Source: Burkholderia metallica
GTDB taxonomy: Bacteria; Pseudomonadota; Gammaproteobacteria; Burkholderiales; Burkholderiaceae
Length of the DNA: 64,000 bases
Assembly (NCBI RefSeq): GCF_902832845.1
Contig: NZ_CADFDB010000003.1
Location: 387,265-451,264 of the forward strand
Direction of reading: 5' to 3'
Under the pieces are notes generated by a model. The model had not been told where the DNA came from, searched no databases, and saw only the letters and a program-made list of their open reading frames with translations. The translations under genes were made by a program, and so were the position numbers. Shown here in pieces: positions 1-12,404 of this stretch; within the stretch, counting starts at the first letter, position 1, and each line of letters opens with the position of its first letter.

Positions 1-959
<959 letters not shown>

Positions 960-1048
960 TTACTTGCTCGTAGGCCCCCACGTGCCGGGCGCGGTTCGTG
1001 GAGCATTGCGGGGGATAAGAAACGGAACAGGCGGGTCCTCCTGTCGTA

Positions 1049-1177
1049 CTACGGGATGTCGTGTGCGGCGTTCGGCGCGCGTTCCCGCTGCAACGCGCCG
1101 CAGGCGGTGCGCTCGGGGAAGCGGCGGCCGGCAGTCGTCGTGCCGGCGATGCGTGTGGTGTTCCAGCTGTCGGACAT
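1049..1177 (-). CDS. Possible small ORF in the oxyR-katG gap (42 aa)
   Basis: This is a short reading frame beginning MSDSWNTTRIAG with a GGGAG site seven bases before its ATG. An upstream in-frame ATG at 1192 is also possible. It lies on the katG strand, about 100 bases before the katG start. No domain is recognised and the composition is Arg/Ala-rich, as random GC-rich frames tend to be. It could be a leader peptide, a real small protein, or chance. Confidence 0.3.
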   Translation of the reverse strand: MSDSWNTTRIAGTTTAGRRFPERTACGALQRERAPNAAHDIP

Positions 1178-1243
1178 GCAATGCTCCCTCATGACTTGAC
1201 GACGGGTGAATCGGGGGAACAGGAAACCGGCGTGCGGCGGCAC

Positions 1244-1381
1244 TCATCCGCCATACACACGGTCCGCCAGGTACGCGAACGCAATCGGACGCAGGCTGCG
1301 AACCGCGGCCCTGGCGCGATGTACGACCACGTCGCGCGCGAGGATGTTCCGCTGCGCGTGCTGCAATACCGACCGCATCAT
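1244..1381 (-). CDS. Possible small ORF in the oxyR-katG gap (45 aa)
   Basis: A 45-residue frame starts MMRSVLQHAQRNILARD and ends in DRVYGG. Its ATG is preceded at five bases by a strong GGAGG within AAAGGAGG, far better than most ribosome sites in this window, and the A/T-rich candidate OxyR/katG control region lies just upstream. It has no recognised domain; an amphipathic basic helix is possible. The good ribosome site makes translation plausible, but conservation was not tested. Confidence 0.4.
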   Translation of the reverse strand: MMRSVLQHAQRNILARDVVVHRARAAVRSLRPIAFAYLADRVYGG

Positions 1382-1442
1382 GACATCCTCCTTTGACGCT
1401 TGCATCGAACGTGAAGATCGGCAGTCGACACGACGTCGATCC

Positions 1443-1506
1443 ATGAAGAAGATTCTATCCACATCTATCAAATATTTGAATTTGATAAATTTCATCTATG
1501 CGATAG
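1443..1506 (-). promoter_or_regulatory. Candidate OxyR-responsive control region for the katG transcript
   Basis: This short A/T-rich block between oxyR and katG holds several CTAT/ATAG elements: + strand CTAT at 1455, 1465 and 1496 and ATAG at 1503. On the minus strand ATAG-N7-TTAT occupies 1499-1485, close to one half of the OxyR consensus (ATAG-N7-CTAT). The second half-site is poor. Location upstream of katG makes peroxide-controlled binding likely by inference. Confidence 0.4.
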
Positions 1507-1536
1507 AGAAAAATAAACGGGGTCGCAAACCCCGTT
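1506..1536 (-). terminator. oxyR terminator
   Basis: A perfect 7-bp stem, AACGGGG (1516-1522) with CCCCGTT (1530-1536), is followed on the minus strand by a T-rich tract. It sits 35 bases past the oxyR stop, so oxyR and katG are probably separate transcripts. Confidence 0.85.
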
Positions 1537-1570
1537 CATCGTGCTGCCCTAAGTGCATGCCGGAGCGTGC

Positions 1571-2530
1571 TCAGTTCATCGTCGCCGGCATGTCGAGCTT
1601 CGCGACGCCCGGCAGTTCGCACGCGGCAATCGCGTCGCTGATCGCATCGATCGCGGGCATCCGCGTGAAGCTCTTGCGCCACACGAGCACCACGCGGCGG
1701 TCGGGTACCGGCTCGTTGAACGGCACGTACGACAACAGCTCGGCATCGGGACCGTTCGCGCGCGGGCCGATTTCCGCGACCGACATCCGCGGCAGCACGG
1801 TGATGCCGACACCGCTCGCGACCATGTGGCGGATCGTCTCGAGCGACGAGCCCTCGAAGGTCTTCTGGATGCCGTCGGCCGTCTGCGAGAAGCGCATCAG
1901 CTCCGGGCACACGCCGAGCACGTGATCGCGGAAACAGTGACCGTTGCCGAGCAGCAGCATGGTTTCCTGCTTCAGATCCTCGGCGTCGATTTCCTCGCGC
2001 TTTTCCCACGGGTGCCCTGCCGGCAGCGCGACGACGAACGGCTCGTCGTACAGCGGGCGCACCATCAGGCCGGTTTCAGGGAACGGCAGCGCCATGATCG
2101 CGGCGTCGATCTCGCCCTGCTTCAGCAGTTCGAGCAGCTTCAGCGTGTAGTTTTCCTGCAGCATCAAGGGCATCTGCGGCACACGCTGGATCATCTGCTT
2201 GACGAGCGTCGGCAGCAGGTACGGGCCGATCGTATAGATCACGCCGAGCCGGAACGGGCCGACCAGCGGGTCCTTGCCCTGCTTCGCGATCTCCTTGATC
2301 GCGAAGGTCTGCTCGAGCACGCGCTGCGCCTGTGTGACGATCTGGTCGCCGATCGGCGTCACGCTCACTTCGCTCGCGCCGCGCTCGAAAATCTGCACGT
2401 TGAGCTCGTCTTCCAGCTTCTTGATCGCCACCGACAGCGTCGGCTGGCTCACGAAGCAGGCTTCGGCCGCGCGGCCGAAATGCCGCTCGCGCGCAACCGC
2501 GACGATGTATTTCAATTCAGTCAGCGTCAT
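1571..2530 (-). CDS. oxyR: Peroxide-sensing LysR-family regulator OxyR
   Basis: The 319-residue protein has the LysR winged-helix at residues 2-60 (HFGRAAEACFVSQPTLS) and a C-terminal sensor domain. The motif GNGHCFRDHVLGVC places the two redox cysteines at residues 199 and 208, the same numbers as in E. coli OxyR, where they form a disulphide on peroxide stress. It is therefore a true OxyR and not another LysR protein. It is followed by its own hairpin terminator and then by katG. The start MTLTELKYIV matches the family's usual N-terminus. A separate gene, recG, lies upstream on the same strand with a gap of about 125 bases. Confidence 0.97.
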   Translation of the reverse strand: MTLTELKYIVAVARERHFGRAAEACFVSQPTLSVAIKKLEDELNVQIFERGASEVSVTPIGDQIVTQAQRVLEQTFAIKEIAKQGKDPLVGPFRLGVIYTIGPYLLPTLVKQMIQRVPQMPLMLQENYTLKLLELLKQGEIDAAIMALPFPETGLMVRPLYDEPFVVALPAGHPWEKREEIDAEDLKQETMLLLGNGHCFRDHVLGVCPELMRFSQTADGIQKTFEGSSLETIRHMVASGVGITVLPRMSVAEIGPRANGPDAELLSYVPFNEPVPDRRVVLVWRKSFTRMPAIDAISDAIAACELPGVAKLDMPATMN

Positions 2531-2655
2531 TGTGGGTCAATCAGGGATATACAGGCGATAGGTTTAATTTATACACCCTGTGGCACCGGTTCGCCAAGTT
2601 TCTCTGCATCGGAATACGTCGAACGGCGATTTTAAATCCGCCCCCAATCGACGGA

Positions 2656-4992
2656 TCAGGCCTTCAGATACTGCTCCCGCGCGCCGAGCCAGCGTGCGAG
2701 ATGCTGTGTGACGATCTCGGGATACGCGGCAATCAGCCGCGACGCGGCTTCCCGGGCCGGATCGATCAGCCAGCCGTCGGTCTCGAGATTCGCGAAGCGC
2801 AGCATCGCCGCGCCCGACTGGCGGGCGCCGAGGAATTCTCCGGGGCCGCGAATTTCCAGATCGCGCCGGGCGATCTCGAAGCCGTCGGTCGTCTCGCGCA
2901 TCGTCTTCAGCCGCTCGCGGCCGGTCGGCGACAGCGGCCCCGTGTACAGCAGCACGCACACCGACGCCGCGGTGCCGCGCCCGACCCGGCCGCGCAACTG
3001 GTGCAGCTGCGCGAGGCCGAAGCGCTCCGCATGCTCGATCACCATCAGCGACGCGTTCGGCACGTCCACGCCGACTTCGATCACGGTCGTCGCGACGAGC
3101 AGCTGCACCTCGTTGCGCGTGAACGCTTCCATCACGGCCGCCTTGTCGGCCGGCGACAGCCGGCCGTGCACGAGCCCGACCTTCAGTTCGGGAAGCGCCG
3201 CCGCCAGCGTCTCGTAGGTTTCGACGGCAGTCTGCAGCTGCAGCGTCTCGCTCTCCTCGATCAGCGGGCACACCCAGTACACCTGGCGCCCGGTCAGCGC
3301 GGCCTCGCGCACACGGGCGATCACCTCGTCGCGCCGCGCATCGCCGACGAGGCGCGTCAGCACCGGCGTGCGGCCGGGCGGCAGTTCGTCGATGGTCGAC
3401 ACCTCGAGATCCGCGTAGTACGTCATCGCGAGCGTGCGCGGAATCGGCGTGGCCGACATCATCAGCTGGTGCGGCTGAAAGTCGCGCGCGCCGTTGGCCG
3501 CATTCGCGGCCTTCGCGCGCAGCGCGAGCCGCTGCTCGACGCCGAAACGGTGCTGCTCGTCGACGATCACGAGGCCGAGGCGCGCGAATTCGACCGTGTC
3601 CTGGATGATCGCGTGCGTGCCGATCACGAGCTGCGCGGTGCCGAGCGCGGCCGCCTCGATCGCCGCGCGCTTGTCCTTCGCCTTCAGGCTGCCCGCGAGC
3701 CACGCGACCGTGACGCCGAGCGGCTCGAGCCACGCGCGCAGCTTGCGCGCGTGCTGTTCCGCGAGGATCTCGGTCGGCGCCATCAGCGCGGCCTGGTAGC
3801 CGGCGTCGATCGCCTGTGTGGCCGCCAGTGCCGCGACGACCGTCTTGCCGCTGCCGACGTCGCCTTGCAGCAGGCGCTGCATCGGGTGCGCGAGCGTGAG
3901 GTCGTGCGCGATCTCGTCGACGACGCGTGCCTGTGCGCCCGTCAGCGTGAACGGCAGCGCCGCGTAGAGCCGCGTCGTCAGCGCCTGCGCATCGCTCGCG
4001 GCGCGGCGCGGCATCGCGGGCGCCGCGCGCGTGCGGCGCTCCTCGTGCGCACGCTTGAGCGACAGTTGCTGCGCGAGCAGCTCCTCGAACTTGATGCGCG
4101 TCCACGCCGGATGCGAGCCGTCCATCAGCGCGGCCTCGTCGGAATCGACGCGCGGGTGGTGCAGGATGCGCACCGCCTGCTCGAGCGACGGCACGTCGAG
4201 CGGCTTCAGGTAGTCGCGCTGGATCTCGGGCGGCAGCAGTTCGGGCAGCGGCGTGCGCTCGACCGCGTTCTCGATCGCCTTGCGCAGATAGGCCTGCGAC
4301 ACGCCGGCCGTGCTCGGATAGACGGGCGTGAGCACCTGCGGCAGCGGCGCATCGGCTTCGACGACGCGCACCGCCGGATGCACCATCTCCAGCCCGAAGA
4401 AGCCGCCGCGCACGTCGCCGCGCACGCGCAGCCGCTGGCCGACGGCCATCTGCTTGACCTGCGAGCCGTAGAAATTCAGGAAGCGCAGCACGAGGTGATC
4501 GCCGTCGTCGTCCTGGATCTTCACGACGAGTTGGCGGCGCGGCCGGTACGCGACCTCGTTGTCGAACACGACGCCTTCGGTCTGCGCGATGCCGCCCGGC
4601 AGCAATTCGCCGATCGGCGTGAGCGTGGTTTCGTCCTCGTAGCGCATCGGCAGATGCAGCACGAGGTCGATCGAGCGCGTGAGGCCGAGCTTCGCGAGCT
4701 TGTCGACGGTCTTCACGGGCTTGTCGGCGGCCGGCTTCTTCTTGCGCTTCGTGCCGGCCGCGGCCGCCGGGTCGCCCTCTGCGCCATCCGCGCCTTCGGC
4801 ATCGGGCGCGGCGGCGGCCGGTTGCGCGAGCCGCCCGTCGGCGCCGCGTTTCGGGCCCGCGCGGCGCGGCGCGGCACGTTCCGTGGAACCGCGCTCGTCC
4901 GTGCTTTGCGCGGGGAGCGCGACATCGTCCGCGTCGAACGGATCGGCGGAATCGGCTACTGCGGCGGGAGAACGGCGTGGTGACACAGGCAT
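2656..4992 (-). CDS. recG: ATP-dependent DNA helicase RecG
   Basis: RecG remodels stalled replication forks and branched recombination intermediates. The 778-residue protein has the wedge/OB domain after residue 85, Walker A GDVGSGKT near residues 376-383, the DEQH box ([10 protein letters not shown]) near 475, and the conserved C-terminal helicase motifs including QLRGRVGRG. Most RecG proteins are about 690 residues; the extra 80 here are a low-complexity Ala/Pro/Lys-rich N-terminus. Either this extension is real, as in relatives with a long N-terminus, or translation starts further in, near the [10 protein letters not shown] segment. It diverges from queA. Confidence 0.95.
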   Translation of the reverse strand: MPVSPRRSPAAVADSADPFDADDVALPAQSTDERGSTERAAPRRAGPKRGADGRLAQPAAAAPDAEGADGAEGDPAAAAGTKRKKKPAADKPVKTVDKLAKLGLTRSIDLVLHLPMRYEDETTLTPIGELLPGGIAQTEGVVFDNEVAYRPRRQLVVKIQDDDGDHLVLRFLNFYGSQVKQMAVGQRLRVRGDVRGGFFGLEMVHPAVRVVEADAPLPQVLTPVYPSTAGVSQAYLRKAIENAVERTPLPELLPPEIQRDYLKPLDVPSLEQAVRILHHPRVDSDEAALMDGSHPAWTRIKFEELLAQQLSLKRAHEERRTRAAPAMPRRAASDAQALTTRLYAALPFTLTGAQARVVDEIAHDLTLAHPMQRLLQGDVGSGKTVVAALAATQAIDAGYQAALMAPTEILAEQHARKLRAWLEPLGVTVAWLAGSLKAKDKRAAIEAAALGTAQLVIGTHAIIQDTVEFARLGLVIVDEQHRFGVEQRLALRAKAANAANGARDFQPHQLMMSATPIPRTLAMTYYADLEVSTIDELPPGRTPVLTRLVGDARRDEVIARVREAALTGRQVYWVCPLIEESETLQLQTAVETYETLAAALPELKVGLVHGRLSPADKAAVMEAFTRNEVQLLVATTVIEVGVDVPNASLMVIEHAERFGLAQLHQLRGRVGRGTAASVCVLLYTGPLSPTGRERLKTMRETTDGFEIARRDLEIRGPGEFLGARQSGAAMLRFANLETDGWLIDPAREAASRLIAAYPEIVTQHLARWLGAREQYLKA

Positions 4993-5029
4993 CGGATCGT
5001 CTGGGTGCTTCGCAAGGCAAGTACAATAG

Positions 5030-7633
<2,604 letters not shown>

Positions 7634-7879
7634 CGGGCCGGCAACCTAGGCGGGCGGCCAGATGGGCGGCCCGTCACATAGGACGCGTACTAAATGTCAC
7701 GGCCCAACTGTCGGTCCCGACCGCCAAACATTACAATTGCCTTTCCAAACAAGTCGCAACGGTATCGGTTCGCGCTTTAACAGCTTGATCCGAAAGCGCA
7801 TTTGCCGAACCGTTTGCGCATGGGGCCGGTGGTAGAATAACCGGCTTATTTTTCGATCTTCCCCTACGGAGAGACCAAC

Positions 7880-8203
7880 GTGCCGTTCATTTCCAATGCC
7901 TTCGCGCAAGGTGCCGGTGGCGCCGAATCGAGCCTGATGAGCTTCCTGCCGCTCATCCTGATGTTCGCCGTGCTCTACTTCATCATGATCCGTCCGCAGA
8001 TGAAGCGTCAGAAGGAGCACCGCAACATGCTCGCGGCCATGGCCAAGGGCGACGAAGTCGTCACGAGCGGCGGCCTCGTGGGCAAGGTGACGAAGGTCAC
8101 CGAAGGCTACATCGGCGTCGAGATCGCCGAAGGCACCGAAATCACCGTGCAGAAGGCTGCCGTCACGACCATTCTGCCGAAGGGCACGATCAAGTCGCTG
8201 TAA
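7880..8203 (+). CDS. yajC: Sec translocon accessory subunit YajC
   Basis: This is a 107-residue inner-membrane protein that associates with SecD and SecF. It starts with GTG (7880) preceded by GGAGAG, and encodes MPFISNAFAQGAGG followed by one membrane span (about residues 21-38, SFLPLILMFAVLYFIMI) and the family signature RPQMKRQKEH. The C-terminal cytoplasmic domain contains KGDEVVTSGGLVGKV. It heads the yajC-secD-secF operon. A TAGAAT box at 7833-7838 is a plausible -10. Confidence 0.97.
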   Translation: MPFISNAFAQGAGGAESSLMSFLPLILMFAVLYFIMIRPQMKRQKEHRNMLAAMAKGDEVVTSGGLVGKVTKVTEGYIGVEIAEGTEITVQKAAVTTILPKGTIKSL

Positions 8204-8309
8204 GCCCTTCACCGAGCGTCCGGCCCCCCGCGCCGTGCCCGCCTGAGAGAGCGGGCCGCCGCGGCGCCGGACGCGACGCTTTCACGCCAACCACCCGTTC
8301 GGCCCCCTC

Positions 8310-10331
8310 ATGAATCGTTATCCACTCTGGAAATATGTCGTGATGGTCGTGGCGCTCGCCATCGGCCTTCTGTACACATTGCCCAACTTCTTCGGCGAAG
8401 CGCCGGCGGTGCAGGTGTCGAGCGGCAAGGCCACGGTCAAGCTCGACTCGACCACGCTGACCCAGGTCGAATCGGCACTCGCATCCGCGCAGATCAAGCC
8501 GGACGACATCACCTTCGAGAACACGGCGACCAACGCGAACATCCGCGTGCGCCTGAAGGACACCGATACGCAGCTGCGCGTCAAGGACCTGCTGCAGAAG
8601 TCGCTGAACGCCGACCCGAACGATCCGCAGTACGTCGTCGCGCTGAACCTGCAGAGCGCATCGCCGCGCTGGCTGACTGCGCTGCACGCGCTGCCGATGT
8701 ATCTCGGCCTCGACCTGCGCGGCGGCGTCCACTTCCTGCTCCAGGTCGACATGACGGGCGCGCTCACGAAGAAGCTCGATTCCGACGCGTCCGACGCGCG
8801 CACGCTGCTGCGCGACAAGAACATCCGCGACGGCGGCGTGAGCCGCGTCGACCAGTCCGTGGTCGTCAACTTCAGCGATGCGCAGACTGCGGACGACGCC
8901 CGCAAGGTGCTCGCCGCGTCGATCACCGAACTGCAATGGGCGACCCAGCCCGGCGGCGGCGGCACGCAGGTCGTCGGCACGTTCACGCCGGCCGTGCAGA
9001 AGGCCGTGGAAGACGCCGCGCTCAAGCAGAACCTGACCACGCTCCACAACCGCGTGAACGAACTCGGCGTGTCCGAGCCGATCCTGCAGCAGCAGGGCAG
9101 CGACCGTATCGTCGTCGAACTGCCGGGCGTGCAGGACACCGCGAAGGCAAAGGACATCATCGGCCGCACCGCGACGCTCGAGGCGCGCCTCGCCGACCCG
9201 ATCAACACGCACCCGAACCCGAACGATCCGGTGCCGCCGGGCGAAGAGCTGTTCACGCAGGGCAACCAGGCCCCCGTGCTGCTGAAGAAGGACGTGATCT
9301 TCACGGGCGACCGCATCATCGATGCGTCGGCCGGCTTCGACGAACACCAGCGTCCGTCGGTCAACATCCGCCTCGATTCGGCGGGCGGCCGCTCGGTGCG
9401 CGCGGTTTCGCGCGAGAACATCGGCAAGCCGATGGCGATGGTGCTGTTCGAAAAGGGCAAGGGCGAAGTGCTGACGGTCGCGACGATCCAGTCGGAACTC
9501 GGCGACCGCTTCCAGATCACCGGCCAGCCGACGCCGCAGGCCGCGGCCGACCTCGCGCTGCTGCTGCGCGCCGGTTCGCTCGCGGCGCCGATGGACATCA
9601 TCGAGGAACGCACGATCGGCCCGAGCCTCGGCGCCGACAACATCAAGATGGGCGTCCACTCGGTGATCTGGGGCTTCTGCGCGATCGCCGTGTTCATGAT
9701 CGCGTACTACATGCTGTTCGGCGTGGTGTCGGTGATCGGCCTGTCGGTGAACCTGCTGCTGCTCGTCGCCGTGCTGTCGCTGATGCAGGCCACGCTGACG
9801 CTGCCCGGTATCGCGGCAATCGCGCTCGCGCTCGGTATGGCGATCGACTCGAACGTGCTGATCAACGAGCGCGTGCGTGAAGAACTGCGCGCCGGCCAGC
9901 CGCCGCAGCTCGCGATCCAGGCCGGCTACGCGCACGCGTGGGCGACGATTCTCGACTCGAACGTCACGACGCTGATCGCCGGCCTCGCGCTGCTCGCGTT
10001 CGGTTCGGGCCCGGTTCGCGCGTTCGCGATCGTGCACTGCCTCGGTATCCTGACGTCGATGTTCTCCGCGGTGTTCTTCTCGCGCGGGATCGTCAACCTC
10101 TGGTACGGCGGCCGCAAGAAGCTGAAGTCGCTCGCGATCGGCCAGGTGTGGAAGCCGGAAGGCGCCGCTGCCGCCGCATCGTTCACCGATGCCGACGAAT
10201 CGACCGATACCGCGCGCGCCGCGAAGCTCGCCGTCCCGGCGAAGGGCAACGCGCCGCGCGCCGGCAAGCCGCAGCTGCGCAACCGCGCGCAGCAGGGCGT
10301 GTCGCCGAAGAAACCGGGCTCGACCCAATAA
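8310..10331 (+). CDS. secD: Protein translocase subunit SecD
   Basis: SecD with SecF uses the proton gradient to complete protein export at the periplasmic side of SecYEG. The 673-residue protein has a first membrane span at about residues 8-26, the large P1 domain with LDLRGGVHFLLQVD, and a C-terminal bundle of five spans including IALALGMAIDSNVLINERVREEL, the RND-type proton-path segment. The last 45 residues form an Ala/Lys-rich cytoplasmic tail longer than that of E. coli (615 residues). The ribosome site is weak. It sits 106 bases after yajC and 18 bases before secF. Confidence 0.97.
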   Translation: MNRYPLWKYVVMVVALAIGLLYTLPNFFGEAPAVQVSSGKATVKLDSTTLTQVESALASAQIKPDDITFENTATNANIRVRLKDTDTQLRVKDLLQKSLNADPNDPQYVVALNLQSASPRWLTALHALPMYLGLDLRGGVHFLLQVDMTGALTKKLDSDASDARTLLRDKNIRDGGVSRVDQSVVVNFSDAQTADDARKVLAASITELQWATQPGGGGTQVVGTFTPAVQKAVEDAALKQNLTTLHNRVNELGVSEPILQQQGSDRIVVELPGVQDTAKAKDIIGRTATLEARLADPINTHPNPNDPVPPGEELFTQGNQAPVLLKKDVIFTGDRIIDASAGFDEHQRPSVNIRLDSAGGRSVRAVSRENIGKPMAMVLFEKGKGEVLTVATIQSELGDRFQITGQPTPQAAADLALLLRAGSLAAPMDIIEERTIGPSLGADNIKMGVHSVIWGFCAIAVFMIAYYMLFGVVSVIGLSVNLLLLVAVLSLMQATLTLPGIAAIALALGMAIDSNVLINERVREELRAGQPPQLAIQAGYAHAWATILDSNVTTLIAGLALLAFGSGPVRAFAIVHCLGILTSMFSAVFFSRGIVNLWYGGRKKLKSLAIGQVWKPEGAAAAASFTDADESTDTARAAKLAVPAKGNAPRAGKPQLRNRAQQGVSPKKPGSTQ

Positions 10332-10349
10332 GGCCCCGGAGACGAGACC

Positions 10350-11300
10350 ATGGAATTTTTCCGCATCCGTAAAGACATTCCGTTCATGCGGCACGCGCTG
10401 GTGTTCAACGTGATCTCGCTGGTCACGTTCCTCGCCGCGGTGTTCTTCCTGTTCCATCGCGGGCTGCACCTGTCCGTCGAATTCACCGGCGGGACGGTGA
10501 TCGAGGTGCAGTACCAGCAGGCCGCTGAACTCGAACCCGTGCGCGCGACGCTCGGCAAGCTCGGCTACGCCGATGCGCAGGTACAGAACTTCGGTACGTC
10601 GCGCAACGTGCTGATCCGCCTGCAGCTGAAGGAAGGCCTCACGTCCGCGCAGCAGAGCGACCAGGTGATGGGCGCGCTGAAGGCGCAGAGCCCGGACGTC
10701 ACGCTGCAACGCGTCGAGTTCGTCGGCCCGCAGGTTGGCCGGGAACTCGCGACCGACGGTCTGCTCGCGCTCGCGTGCGTCGTGATCGGCATCGTGATCT
10801 ACCTGTCGTTCCGCTTCGAGTGGAAGTACGCAGTGGCCGGCATCATCGCCAACCTGCACGACGTCGTGATCATTCTCGGCTTCTTCGCGTTCTTCCAGTG
10901 GGAGTTCTCGCTGGCGGTGCTCGCGGCGATCCTCGCGGTGCTCGGCTACTCGGTCAACGAGTCGGTCGTCATCTTCGACCGGATCCGCGAAACGTTCCGC
11001 CGCGAGCGCAGAATGAGCGTGCAGGAAGTGATCAACCACGCGATCACGACCACGATGTCGCGTACGATCATCACGCACACGTCGACGGAAATGATGGTGC
11101 TGTCGATGTTCTTCTTCGGCGGCCCGACGCTGCACTACTTCGCACTCGCGCTGACGGTCGGCATCATGTTCGGTATCTACTCGTCGGTGTTCGTCGCGGG
11201 CTCGCTCGCGATGTGGCTCGGCATCAAGCGCGAAGATCTGATCAAGGAAAAGAAGTCCGCGCACGATCCGGACGATCCGAACGCGGGCGCGCAGGTTTAA
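10350..11300 (+). CDS. secF: Protein translocase subunit SecF
   Basis: SecF is the 316-residue partner of SecD. It shows the N-terminal span after FRIRKDIPFMRHALV, the periplasmic SVEFTGGTVIEVQY segment (the SecF/SecD 'FTGG' signature), and the C-terminal spans with GYSVNESVVIFDRIRETFR. It closes the operon; an intrinsic terminator follows 27 bases after the stop. A ribosome site GGAGAC precedes the ATG. Confidence 0.97.
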   Translation: MEFFRIRKDIPFMRHALVFNVISLVTFLAAVFFLFHRGLHLSVEFTGGTVIEVQYQQAAELEPVRATLGKLGYADAQVQNFGTSRNVLIRLQLKEGLTSAQQSDQVMGALKAQSPDVTLQRVEFVGPQVGRELATDGLLALACVVIGIVIYLSFRFEWKYAVAGIIANLHDVVIILGFFAFFQWEFSLAVLAAILAVLGYSVNESVVIFDRIRETFRRERRMSVQEVINHAITTTMSRTIITHTSTEMMVLSMFFFGGPTLHYFALALTVGIMFGIYSSVFVAGSLAMWLGIKREDLIKEKKSAHDPDDPNAGAQV

Positions 11301-11327
11301 GCGTCACGCTGCTTCGACGGATACAGG

Positions 11328-11358
11328 AAGGCCGGTCCCTCGTGGACCGGCCTTTTTT
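11328..11358 (+). terminator. Terminator of the yajC-secD-secF operon
   Basis: An 11-bp stem (AAGGCCGGTCC, 11328-11338, with 11344-11354) and 5-base loop is followed by a run of six T. It is a strong Rho-independent terminator. Confidence 0.93.
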
Positions 11359-11407
11359 CATGCGCGCGTCGCCGCCCTGTTCTCGCGGCGCGACGGTACG
11401 GGTGGCC

Positions 11408-11565
11408 GGCTACGGCGTCGTATCGGGCTGACTCGTGCCGCCGTCTCGCAATGCGGATGTCGACCGTGTGCCGCCGTAGTACCGGGAAGTCGATCTCGCG
11501 CGCCCTATGCGGACCGGACCACGTCCGACCCGTTCGCGCCGGTGCGCAAAGCGCGGCAGACGCTG
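11408..11565 (+). pseudogene. Broken duplicate of the S41 peptidase gene 3' part
   Basis: These 158 bases align base for base with 13608-13769 inside the intact S41 peptidase gene downstream, at roughly 80 percent identity by eye, in the same orientation. The translated copy reads GYGVVSG-stop-LVPPSRNADVDRV against GYGVVPDWLVPPRRDSDIDGV in the intact gene. It has two in-frame stops (TGA and TAG) and a 4-base deletion, so it is a dead fragment. Its right end abuts the lprI-like gene, whose 3' codons run antisense into it. Confidence 0.85.
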
Positions 11566-11916
11566 CATCTCGAGCGCATTGCCAATAGCACCGCCACCCA
11601 ACGCAGAGGCAAATGCACATTGCGCTTCGCGGTATTTAACGAAGGCTTTCTTCGACGCGGCCAGCCTGGTCTTGGCCAGATTGATGTACCTGGAATCCTC
11701 ATCCCACTTGGCAAACGCCTCTCGTACTTTTTCTTCGGCACGCTTGAGCTCGACCTCGCTTGCTTCTTGCTTCCGCTGCAAACATTCTCTTACGCCGGTT
11801 ATTTCATACGAGCATTCGCCGCGCAGTTCGCGCTCGCTTTGCACTGGAGTACTCGGGGCGGCTATCGAGATGAGTGGGGAAAAAGTAGCGGCTACTAGCA
11901 GTACTATCTTGCGCAT
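11410..11916 (-). CDS. LprI-family (DUF1311-like) secreted lysozyme-inhibitor-like protein with replaced C-terminus
   Basis: The 168-residue product starts with a signal peptide (MRKIVLLVAATFSPLISIAA). Residues 30-120 look like the LprI/DUF1311 fold: Cys35, CLQRKQ with Cys45, and the signature KKAFVKYREAQCAFA with Cys100. Family members normally finish with a helix carrying another Cys; here, from about residue 118, the frame runs antisense through the duplicated S41 fragment, giving an unrelated Arg-rich tail. The gene is thus truncated and fused and may not fold. It overlaps by 13 bases the stop of the upstream cell-wall-hydrolase remnant, an effector-immunity style arrangement. Base composition is clearly more A/T-rich than its surroundings, a sign of transfer. 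Confidence 0.6.
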   Translation of the reverse strand: MRKIVLLVAATFSPLISIAAPSTPVQSERELRGECSYEITGVRECLQRKQEASEVELKRAEEKVREAFAKWDEDSRYINLAKTRLAASKKAFVKYREAQCAFASALGGGAIGNALEMQRLPRFAHRRERVGRGPVRIGRARSTSRYYGGTRSTSALRDGGTSQPDTTP

Positions 11917-12264
11917 ACCGTCTCCCTCCCTTTTTGCATCACCTTCAACACGTAATCAAGTTTCGTGGCGTAATTGATATCGCGACCTCCGTTGTAGCGT
12001 TGCGCCATCAATGTTGTAGAGATGTACCGCCAGCTTGTAATGACACGTTGCACGGATGCTTTCCGATACTTCAACACGTGACCAGGTCGCAAAACACTAA
12101 CGGCCGGATTTAACTTTTTCAGTACCTCGACCGTGCTTCCTTGCGTCTTCGCAATCTTGTCTTGTCGAGGCTGTCGCCAGCTTTGACGACGATTGCTCAT
12201 TGAGCCACTGACAATCGCTCTCAAACCCTCCATGGTTTTCTGCGATGTCCTTTTTCATGCCCGC
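11904..12264 (-). pseudogene. Frameshifted remnant of a LysM-type cell-wall hydrolase (effector-like)
   Basis: Three frames together read as one protein: a piece with NHGGFESDCQWLNE, then AGDSLDK (a LysM start), then IAKTQGSTVEVLKKLNPAV, LRPGHVLKYRKASVQRV and MAQRYNGGRDINYATKLDYVL to the stop at 11904. The second shift is explained by a tandem 5-base repeat at 12156-12165 (CTTGT twice). The final open segment spans 110 codons with the family-like C-terminus AQRYNGG...YA, as seen in peptidoglycan hydrolases tied to type VI secretion. No catalytic domain remains. The pairing with an LprI-like gene suggests a former toxin-immunity pair; that role is inference. Confidence 0.6.
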
Positions 12265-12404
12265 GCGATCACCACGCATCGCGCAACCCGCTCGCGCCGG
12301 CCCGTCGCGCGCGTCGGCTACAATCGTGCCGTCCCGCCGCGCCGCATGCCGGCCGCAAACCGGCGGGACAGCGCCTTCGCCCTCCGTTCAAACGTGCGGT
12401 CCCG

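Noticed and set aside
2530-4983. 817-codon frame antisense to recG
   Set aside because: RecG on the minus strand has all helicase motifs; the antisense frame has none.
8190-11264. 1024-codon open frame antisense to secD-secF
   Set aside because: It is a shadow of secD/secF caused by GC-biased third positions; its Arg/His/Asp-rich composition and lack of any domain show it is not a gene.
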